From Liopterus haemorrhoidalis (lineage: Eukaryota > Arthropoda > Insecta > Coleoptera > Dytiscidae), in assembly GCA_963971575.1 (NCBI GenBank), contig OZ020611.1, positions 56,267,381 to 56,331,380 on the forward strand: a DNA stretch of 64,000 bases, in the 5' to 3' direction. The notes below the pieces were generated by a model, which ran no database searches, was not told the DNA's origin, and was given only the letters and a program-made list of their open reading frames with translations. Positions 1 through 7,997 of the stretch are shown here, one piece after another. A program made the position numbers and the translations under genes. Numbering within the stretch: position 1 is the stretch's first letter; each line of letters starts with the position of its first letter.

Positions 1-1256
1 ACACTAGGAAATAGTGAAATGACATCTAAGCTTAGAAGAACGTAATCTTCTGGAAGTTGAAAATCCTTGAGTTCTTCTACCATATCCAATGAGCTATCGA
101 TATCATATGAGCAGGGTTTATAAGCCGCGGTTAGAATTTGTGTGACTAACTTAGACCAGGAAGAGAGCGGTGAGTTATTGGTGTCAACGATGTGTCTCAC
201 CGGAAGATCCTGTTTGTGTAATTTAACGTGTGCAAACAATCTGGGGCAAACCGCGTTGTGATTTCTCAGTGTTTTTGCTTGTTGTTTGTCAATGCTACCG
301 TTTATCAGCAGTTGTGAGACCAACTTGTTGGATTTGTTCTGAAACGATGTTGTAGGGTCCCTCGGAAGTAGTTTGTACGTTAAATTATCATTTAATATAA
401 GCATGACCTTGTTGACATAATCTTCTTTTTTTATAAATATACTCACACTCCCTTTATCAGCTGGTACTACTAAAATTTCAGGGTGCTGTTTTAAAAAACT
501 TTTCGTTTTTAGGAAATTGTTGTACATCAGGTTTCTTGATGGGCTCCTTTGAACATAGTTTGTTAGAACATTAGTGAATTGTCCTCTGATGATGTCGTTA
601 TTTTTGTTGTTAGTGGCGTGAAGAATGTATTCCATGTCCGCTAGTATGTTATAAATCGGAAGTTTCTGGTTGTTAGGTTGGATCGCAAAATTTGGTCCTA
701 TTCCGATGGTTTGAGTGACATATTTAGGAATAACTGTATCTGTTAGGTTTTTTGTCCAATTTTCCTGTGTTGTTATTTCCGTGTTGTTATTATAACATGT
801 GGCCGATAGTCTTTTAAATTTCTCCATATGTTTGTTTTTAATTTTATTGAAATATTTGTTAGCGGATAGTTTTTGTTTTTTAAAAAATGTTGTGTGTGTT
901 TCGTGCGTTACTTTGTTCATAATTATACCTTTTATTTGTTCTAAAGTTTTATCTGAAGATCTTAGTTGCTGTTCCGTAATCTCTTGTTCTAATTTTAATA
1001 TTTGTGATTTTATTTTAGTATTTAAGTTGTCTATTCTGTAAGAAGTTCTGCCTTGAGCCTCGCTAAGTAGATTGGTCAAGTTTTTTATGTTTTGTGTGAT
1101 ATGTCTAGGTGTTATTTGTTGGTGTTTGCATAGAATCAGAAAGTTTCGTCTGTTTCTGATTCCTATATTTCTCCTTTGTTCTCTAATCCATTTCTTCATC
1201 CAAAGAACTACTTGTCTGTCGTAATTCTGTTCTATATCTTTGAAGAATCCCATCAT
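1..1256 (-). CDS. Penelope-like element (PLE) copy A, N-terminal half of reverse transcriptase, cut by window edge
   Basis: This is the reverse complement of the N-terminal half of the PLE protein seen complete at 7998-10451. The first ATG of the frame (Met-Met-Gly-Phe-Phe) is at 1256; the frame is also open upstream to a TTG at 1340. The copy runs to the window edge at about RT motif A (Leu-Asp-Val-Ile-Ser-Leu-Phe-Pro). I see no stop in the visible part. The stretch 1-1877 mirrors about 4396-6272 base for base in length, so it is one arm of an inverted repeat with copies D and E. PLE proteins are reverse transcriptases with a C-terminal GIY-YIG nuclease; only the RT side is visible here. Whether the copy is complete cannot be judged. 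Confidence 0.85.
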   Translation of the reverse strand, partial: MMGFFKDIEQNYDRQVVLWMKKWIREQRRNIGIRNRRNFLILCKHQQITPRHITQNIKNLTNLLSEAQGRTSYRIDNLNTKIKSQILKLEQEITEQQLRSSDKTLEQIKGIIMNKVTHETHTTFFKKQKLSANKYFNKIKNKHMEKFKRLSATCYNNNTEITTQENWTKNLTDTVIPKYVTQTIGIGPNFAIQPNNQKLPIYNILADMEYILHATNNKNNDIIRGQFTNVLTNYVQRSPSRNLMYNNFLKTKSFLKQHPEILVVPADKGSVSIFIKKEDYVNKVMLILNDNLTYKLLPRDPTTSFQNKSNKLVSQLLINGSIDKQQAKTLRNHNAVCPRLFAHVKLHKQDLPVRHIVDTNNSPLSSWSKLVTQILTAAYKPCSYDIDSSLDMVEELKDFQLPEDYVLLSLDVISLFPS

Positions 1257-1340
1257 AAATATGTATATATCGTTATTCCGTGTCTGTATTATATTTGGTA
1301 AAGTTATTGGGAATAGCGGTGGAGGAAAAAGTAAACTCAA

Positions 1341-1877
1341 TATTTACATGTACCCGATATTTCGACTTGACTTTTCAAGTCTTTTTCAAGGGCTGAAAAT
1401 AGTATAATTGAAATTATAAATATAAAACATAATTTTAAGTGCAGACTTACAAGTAAAATTTAAGAGTTGCCTCTGTTGTAACATATTAAAAGAATAAATA
1501 AATTAGAGTTAAAATAGAACATTACAATTAATATCACATTGAAAAATTACACTTTAAAATTGTTATCACAGATCTGTATATTGATTAAAATAGTATTAAA
1601 TAAATAAATCTACTTGTATTAAAATAAGAAAGTTCTTCTTATTATCACCTAGAATATAGCGGGAAAGATCCAACGGTTTTTTTCCCCCCTACTCATAGAT
1701 GAAGTCGGTAATGTAGGAAGTGTAGCGTGTCTTTATCTTCTTTTATTTTAAGAGATTGTTGTTAAACAAGGATTAACCTAGTTTTTGGTTCTTGGAAATG
1801 TGTAGTAGATTTTTGTAAATAGTGTTTAAACCCTGTATGTCCGTTTTTTCATTTAAGTTTTCCACGTTTTCGTTTAT
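1341..1877 (-). pseudogene. PLE copy B: last codons plus 3' UTR/linker
   Basis: On the minus strand, about 34 C-terminal codons of the PLE ORF (stop at 1773-1775) are followed by the roughly 430-bp linker that separates tandem PLE copies, then by copy A. Copies B and A therefore form a tandem pair in minus orientation. A hammerhead-like motif lies at 1353-1393. The linker has the short form found also at 4499-4930, without the 12-bp duplication seen in the linkers at 7469 and 10452. Copy B breaks off at 1877 after the codons for Ile-Asn, where plus-oriented sequence begins. Confidence 0.8.
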
Positions 1878-2040
1878 AGGGAAAAATGTAGAACAGTCTC
1901 CTTCTGCGATGTGGTGGGGATATTTGAGAAATAATGGGCGTGGCCATAGAAAAACCAGTGCTTCTCAAACAATCACTTCTCATTTACGTTACAACAAAAT
2001 GTACATTACAAAAACAGTATGAACTGGAGTCTCCAACTAA
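1878..2040 (+). repeat. fragment related to the alternative C-terminus/3' end of PLE copy C
   Basis: This stretch is similar to the last ~125 bases of copy C (2817-2943, minus strand). Both carry a block starting ATGTAGAACAGTCTCCTT, then a GGGG-rich block, TTTGAGAAA and GGCGTGGCC. Here it lies in plus orientation, head-to-head with copy B. The junction at 1877/1878 is thus an inverted junction between two truncated PLE pieces. It includes part of a 66-codon frame that fuses antisense B sequence with this fragment; I do not regard that frame as a gene. Confidence 0.55.
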
Positions 2041-2130
2041 TAAAGAATAAAACAATAAATTTATTACGACGTATATGCATGTGTGCGTTTAAAATTCTTT
2101 TTATTTCTGAAAATTGGTGTTTTTCTGTAA

Positions 2131-2621
2131 GATAGTGTTTTGTCATTAAACTAGAAGATGGGTAGCTCGCTACGCTCGGCTTTTTCTAACCAAACCCTTA
2201 CTAACATAACCTAACCTAAGATAGTGTTTTGTCATTAAACTAGAAGATGGGTAGCTCGCTACGCTCGGCTTTTTCTTACCAAACCCTTACTAACATAACC
2301 TAACCTAAGATAGTGTTTTGTCATTAAACTAGAAGATGGGTAGCTCGCTACGCTCGGCTTTTTCTAACCAAACCCTTACTAACATAACCTAACCTAAGAT
2401 AGTGTTTTGTCATTAAACTAGAAGATGGGTAGCTCGCTACGCTCGGCTTTTTCTAACCAAACCCTTACTAACATAACCTAACCTAAGATAGTGTTTTGTC
2501 ATTAAACTAGAAGATGTGTAGCTCGCTACGCTCGGCTTTTTCTAACCAAACCCTTACTAACATAACCTAACCTAAGATAGTGTTTTGTCATTAAACTAGA
2601 AGATGGGTAGCTCGCTTCGCC
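2131..2621. repeat. 89-bp minisatellite with TTAGG doublets, about 5.5 units
   Basis: Units start at 2131, 2220, 2309, 2398, 2487 and 2576, an exact 89-bp period, with almost no variation between units (for example one GATGTG for GATGGG near 2515). Each unit holds a short perfect hairpin (GTAGC-TC-GCTAC) and ends in CCTAACCTAAG, which on the other strand contains TTAGGTTAGG, two copies of the arthropod telomere repeat. The last unit is cut at about 2621. The array sits between two PLE fragments. Confidence 0.95.
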
Positions 2622-2816
2622 CTGAGTTTGCACTTTTGCTCTGTTTGCACTGTTTCCATGTTTCAATTCACTTTAAAATACAATTTAGTTTTAGGTGGTT
2701 TATAAAAAAAAATAAAAAGTTATCAACAATAACCTAAGATAATAAGCTTTTAAGGTGAATCACTGTCCCTGGGCCTGCACAGAACACACGGGTACTCCAG
2801 CTAGTTATATTATCTT
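2622..2816. other. unassigned AT-rich stretch, probably the end of another repeat
   Basis: No ORF is supported. Near 2795-2811 the minus strand reads ATATAACTAGCTGGAGTACC. A related AACACTAGCTGAGTAGCCG occurs at about 59080-59098 beside the copia insertion, so both may be ends of one repeat family. A CCTAAG motif is also present. The class of repeat is not recognisable to me. Confidence 0.4.
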
Positions 2817-4022
2817 TTAATTATAATCTTTATATATTATCTGTCTTTGTTTGAGAAGTACTGGTTTTATGTAACGTTGTTGGCCACGCCTCTCCTTTCT
2901 CAAATATCCCCCACCAGATAAGGAGACTGTTCTACATTTTAGCCCGTTTATATAACACATTTCAATGAATGTGCGTTTGTACGTGTTGTGATGGTAGGCC
3001 AAAATCGATGCATCTTCGAACTTAGGCACGTGTTTCGTGGATTTCAAATGTTTGGACAGAGCGCAGCATTGCGGTTTACATTTTACATCGGATCTGTGCT
3101 GTGAAATGCGATGACCTAAGCATTGGGATGTCTGTCCAACGTACGGTAAGCCGCATTCACACTCGATCTTATAAACTACATCACGTCTGTTTTTTGGTTT
3201 TTGTTGGTCTTTTAGAGGCGTGAACAGTTGTCTGACGGTCAGTGATGATTTTTCCGCCAAGGTGATGTCTTCATCCCGGAATAAAGATTTTAAGAATGGT
3301 GTTACTTCTTTGATAAATTGTACCGAGAAGTACTTTTTTTGGCTGGGTTGGACCTCATCTCTGGCATCTCTCTCAGTTAACGGTGAGTGACTATTATATA
3401 TTGTTCTATGAACCATGTTTTTAGGGTATGAAAGGTTTATGAATTTGTCTGCTAACGTTTTTAGGTTTTTTTGTAGGAATGTCGGGTGAGAAATTTTCCG
3501 TACTCTGTGGGCCATGGTTTTTGTTAAAGCCACCTTATATTTTATCGGATGGTAACTCTTATAGTGTAAGTACCTGCCTGTGTTAGTAGGTTTTTCATAA
3601 TAATCAAATCTGATTTTATTTTCAGGTCCTCGAATGACTAAAGTGTCCAGGAACGGGACTGCTCGCCTTTCGTTTTCCGTTTCAACAGTGAACTGTATGG
3701 CTGAGTCATAGTTGTTAAACAAGTGTAGAACTTCCTGTGTTTTGTCTTTCGGTACTGCTAGCAAGGTGTCATCTACGTATATTTTTAAGATTGGAATGTC
3801 AAACTTACATGTGATAGCGACATCTCTTAATAAGTCTTTCATAACTCCTTTTGCTATGATGGGTGAGCTGTCCGCTCCTTGAGCTAGCCCTTTTAGTTGC
3901 AAAAAGTATTTGTTGTCAAAGCTGCAATATGACGACTTATTGATGAATTCCACTACCTCGATAAAGTGCTCCATATTGATGTTAGTGTGCGCGCTGATCT
4001 CAATCCAATGATCCCTGATGTA
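2817..4022 (-). pseudogene. PLE copy C: RT core plus GIY-YIG, 5'-truncated, alternative C-terminus
   Basis: The frame from 3974 is open to a stop at 2817 and homology extends right to about 4022. It encodes RT motif B (Gly-Leu-Ala-Gln-Gly-Ala-Asp), motif C (Tyr-Val-Asp-Asp), the PLE hallmark Tyr-Glu-Lys-Pro-Thr, and a GIY-YIG-type nuclease starting Val-Tyr-Lys-Ile-Glu-Cys and containing Tyr-Val-Gly-Gln-Thr. The N-terminal half, including motif A, is missing, so it cannot be functional alone. After the codons for Cys-Tyr-Ile-Asn the C-terminus differs from all plus-strand copies: about 34 unrelated codons end the frame. At 4022 the copy meets copy D head-to-head. Point differences from copy F are few (for example Asp for Glu in the Thr-Glu-Arg-Glu-Ala segment). 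Confidence 0.85.
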
Positions 4023-4025
4023 TTA

Positions 4026-4498
4026 GATTTATCAAAGAAGTAACACCATTCTTAAAATCTTTATTCCGGGATGAAGACATCACCTTGGCGGAAAAATCAT
4101 CACTGACCGTCAGACAACTGTTCACGCCTCTAAAAGACCAACAAAAACCAAAAAACAGACGTGATGTAGTTTATAAGATCGAGTGTGAATGCGGCTTACC
4201 GTACGTTGGACAGACATCCCAATGCTTAGGTCATCGCATTTCACAGCACAGATCCGATGTAAAATGTAAACCGCAATGCTGCGCTCTGTCCAAACATTTG
4301 AAATCCACGAAACACGTGCCTAAGTTCGAAGATGCATCGATTTTGGCCTACCATCACAACACGTACAAACGCACATTCATTGAAATGTGTTATATAAACG
4401 AAAACGTGGAAAACTTAAATGAAAAAACGGACATACAGGGTTTAAACACTATTTACAAAAATCTACTACACATTTCCAAGAACCAAAAACTAGGTTAA
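4026..4498 (+). pseudogene. PLE copy D: GIY-YIG C-terminal fragment
   Basis: Homology to copy F begins abruptly at the segment Phe-Ile-Lys-Glu-Val-Thr-Pro-Phe and runs to the normal C-terminus ending Gln-Lys-Leu-Gly at 4498. It keeps the whole GIY-YIG nuclease (Val-Tyr-Lys-Ile-Glu-Cys-Glu-Cys, then Tyr-Val-Gly-Gln-Thr, later Phe-Ile-Glu) but no reverse transcriptase. It joins the inverted copy C within a few bases at 4022-4026. Its 3' linker leads straight into tandem copy E. Confidence 0.85.
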
Positions 4499-4930
4499 TC
4501 CTTGTTTAACAACAATCTCTTAAAATAAAAGAAGATAAAGACACGCTACACTTCCTACATTACCGACTTCATCTATGAGTAGGGGGGAAAAAAACCGTTG
4601 GATCTTTCCCGCTATATTCTAGGTGATAATAAGAAGAACTTTCTTATTTTAATACAAGTAGATTTATTTATTTAATACTATTTTAATCAATATACAGATC
4701 TGTGATAACAATTTTAAAGTGTAATTTTTCAATGTGATATTAATTGTAATGTTCTATTTTAACTCTAATTTATTTATTCTTTTAATATGTTACAACAGAG
4801 GCAACTCTTAAATTTTACTTGTAAGTCTGCACTTAAAATTATGTTTTATATTTATAATTTCAATTATACTATTTTCAGCCCTTGAAAAAGACTTGAAAAG
4901 TCAAGTCGAAATATCGGGTACATGTAAATA
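4499..4930 (+). repeat. PLE inter-copy linker (3' UTR / pseudo-LTR), short form
   Basis: This 432-bp AT-rich linker between the stop of copy D and the frame of copy E is repeated after copies E and F and, inverted, beside copy B. It carries a G6A7 tract near 4581-4593 and, near its right end, a hammerhead-like motif. PLEs are known to occur as tandem or partial-tandem copies joined by such pseudo-LTR sequence. Confidence 0.8.
4879..4919 (+). ncRNA. hammerhead-ribozyme-like motif in PLE linker
   Basis: The order of elements fits a type I hammerhead: CCC (stem I), a core UUGAAAAA, a perfect 6-bp stem II (GACUUG/CAAGUC with an AAAAGU loop), GAAA, a two-base UA in place of stem III, UC (cleavage site), then GGG closing stem I. 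Hammerhead motifs are established in Penelope-like elements. Two features weaken the call. Core positions 3 and 8 are U and A instead of C and G, and one extra base lies between core and stem II. The same motif is at about 7862-7902, 10844-10884 and, inverted, 1353-1393. Confidence 0.5.
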
Positions 4931-5014
4931 TTGAGTTTACTTTTTCCTCCACCGCTATTCCCAATAACTTTACCAAATATAATACAGACACGGAATAACG
5001 ATATATACATATTT

Positions 5015-7468
5015 ATGATGGGATTCTTCAAAGATATAGAACAGAATTACGACAGACAAGTAGTTCTTTGGATGAAGAAATGGATTAGAGAACAAAGGAG
5101 AAATATAGGAATCAGAAACAGACGAAACTTTCTGATTCTATGCAAACACCAACAAATAACACCTAGACATATCACACAAAACATAAAAAACTTGACCAAT
5201 CTACTTAGCGAGGCTCAAGGCAGAACTTCTTACAGAATAGACAACTTAAATACTAAAATAAAATCACAAATATTAAAATTAGAACAAGAGATTACGGAAC
5301 AGCAACTAAGATCTTCAGATAAAACTTTAGAACAAATAAAAGGTATAATTATGAACAAAGTAACGCACGAAACACACACAACATTTTTTAAAAAACAAAA
5401 ACTATCCGCTAACAAATATTTCAATAAAATTAAAAACAAACATATGGAGAAATTTAAAAGACTATCGGCCACATGTTATAATAACAACACGGAAATAACA
5501 ACACAGGAAAATTGGACAAAAAACCTAACAGATACAGTTATTCCTAAATATGTCACTCAAACCATCGGAATAGGACCAAATTTTGCGATCCAACCTAACA
5601 ACCAGAAACTTCCGATTTATAACATACTAGCGGACATGGAATACATTCTTCACGCCACTAACAACAAAAATAACGACATCATCAGAGGACAATTCACTAA
5701 TGTTCTAACAAACTATGTTCAAAGGAGCCCATCAAGAAACCTGATGTACAACAATTTCCTAAAAACGAAAAGTTTTTTAAAACAGCACCCTGAAATTTTA
5801 GTAGTACCAGCTGATAAAGGGAGTGTGAGTATATTTATAAAAAAAGAAGATTATGTCAACAAGGTCATGCTTATATTAAATGATAATTTAACGTACAAAC
5901 TACTTCCGAGGGACCCTACAACATCGTTTCAGAACAAATCCAACAAGTTGGTCTCACAACTGCTGATAAACGGTAGCATTGACAAACAACAAGCAAAAAC
6001 ACTGAGAAATCACAACGCGGTTTGCCCCAGATTGTTTGCACACGTTAAATTACACAAACAGGATCTTCCGGTGAGACACATCGTTGACACCAATAACTCA
6101 CCGCTCTCTTCCTGGTCTAAGTTAGTCACACAAATTCTAACCGCGGCTTATAAACCCTGCTCATATGATATCGATAGCTCATTGGATATGGTAGAAGAAC
6201 TCAAGGATTTTCAACTTCCAGAAGATTACGTTCTTCTAAGCTTAGATGTCATTTCACTATTTCCTAGTGTTACTTTAGAACTCACTAAAAAATACATCAG
6301 GGATCATTGGATTGAGATCAGCGCGCACACTAACATCAATATGGAGCACTTTATCGAGGTAGTGGAATTCATCAATAAGTCGTCATATTGCAGCTTTGAC
6401 AACAAATACTTTTTGCAACTAAAAGGGCTAGCTCAAGGAGCGGACAGCTCACCCATCATAGCAAAAGGAGTTATGAAAGACTTATTAAGAGATGTCGCTA
6501 TCACATGTAAGTTTGACATTCCAATCTTAAAAATATACGTAGATGACACCTTGCTAGCAGTACCGAAAGACAAAACACAGGAAGTTCTACACTTGTTTAA
6601 CAACTATGACTCAGACATACAGTTCACTGTTGAAACGGAAAACGAAAGGCGAGCAGTCCCGTTCCTGGACACTTTAGTCATTCGAGGACCTGAAAATAAA
6701 ATCAGATTTGATTATTATGAAAAACCTACTAACACAGGCAGGTAATTACACTATAAGAGTTACCATCCGATAAAATATAAGGTGGCTTTAACAAAAACCA
6801 TGGCCCACAGAGTACGGAAAATTTCTCACCCGACATTCCTACAAAAAAACCTAAAAACGTTAGCAGACAAATTCATAAACCTTTCATACCCTAAAAACAT
6901 GGTTCATAGAACAATATATAATAGTCACTCACCGTTAACTGAGAGAGAAGCCAGAGATGAGGTCCAACCCAGCCAAAAAAAGTACTTCTCGGTACAATTT
7001 ATCAAAGAAGTAACACCATTCTTAAAATCTTTATTCCGGGATGAAGACATCACCTTGGCGGAAAAATCATCACTGACCGTCAGACAACTGTTCACGCCTC
7101 TAAAAGACCAACAAAAACCAAAAAACAGACGTGATGTAGTTTATAAGATCGAGTGTGAATGCGGCTTACCGTACGTTGGACAGACATCCCAATGCTTAGG
7201 TCATCGCATTTCACAGCACAGATCCGATGTAAAATGTAAACCGCAATGCTGCGCTCTGTCCAAACATTTGAAATCCACGAAACACGTGCCTAAGTTCGAA
7301 GATGCATCGATTTTGGCCTACCATCACAACACGTACAAACGCACATTCATTGAAATGTGTTATATAAACGAAAACGTGGAAAACTTAAATGAAAAAACGG
7401 ACATACAGGGTTTAAACACTATTTACAAAAATCTACTACACATTTCCAAGAACCAAAAACTAGGTTAA
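5015..7468 (+). pseudogene. PLE copy E: full length, one nonsense codon between RT and GIY-YIG
   Basis: This copy is collinear with copy F over its whole length and differs by very few bases. A single C-to-A change turns a Tyr codon (TAC, in Gly-Arg-Tyr-Leu-His-Tyr) into TAA at 6743-6745. The frame continues open after it to the stop at 7466-7468. The break separates the finished RT domain (motif A near 6245, YVDD near 6536) from the GIY-YIG nuclease (from about 7140). An Ala-to-Asp difference is seen just after the segment Asn-Tyr-Asp-Ser. I chose the ATG at 5015 (Met-Met-Gly-Phe-Phe); the frame is open from a TTG at 4931. Confidence 0.93.
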
Positions 7469-7913
7469 TCCTTGTTTAACAACAATCTCTTAAAATAAAA
7501 GAAGATAAAGACACGCTACACTTCCTACATTACCGACTTCATCTATGAGTAGGGGGGAAAAAAAACCGTTGGATCTTTCCCGCTATATTCTAGGTGATAA
7601 TAAGAAGAACTTTCTTATTTTAATACAAGTAGATTTATTTATTTAATACTATTTTAATCAATATTTTAATCAATATACAGATCTGTGATAACAATTTTAA
7701 AGTGTAATTTTTCAATGTGATATTAATTGTAATGTTCTATTTTAACTCTAATTTATTTATTCTTTTAATATGTTACAACAGAGGCAACTCTTAAATTTTA
7801 CTTGTAAGTCTGCACTTAAAATTATGTTTTATATTTATAATTTCAATTATACTATTTTCAGCCCTTGAAAAAGACTTGAAAAGTCAAGTCGAAATATCGG
7901 GTACATGTAAATA
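7469..7913 (+). repeat. PLE inter-copy linker, long form with hammerhead-like motif
   Basis: This corresponds to 4499-4930 but carries a 12-bp tandem duplication (TATTTTAATCAA twice, near 7650-7675) and one more A after the G6 run. The hammerhead-like motif is at about 7862-7902. The linker after copy F has the same duplication, so copies E and F share a more recent origin of this segment than copy D. Confidence 0.8.
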
Positions 7914-7997
7914 TTGAGTTTACTTTTTCCTCCACCGCTATTCCCAATAACTTTACCAAATATAATACAGACACGGAATAACGATATATACATATTT

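Noticed and set aside
799..1041. 80-codon plus-strand frame (also at 5230-5472 and 8213-8455 on the minus strand)
   Set aside because: It is antisense to the N-terminal part of the PLE ORF in each copy and exists only because that ORF is conserved.
3974..4085. Copies C and D as one continuous PLE
   Set aside because: They are on opposite strands and overlap in the same region of the protein, so they are two separate truncated copies.
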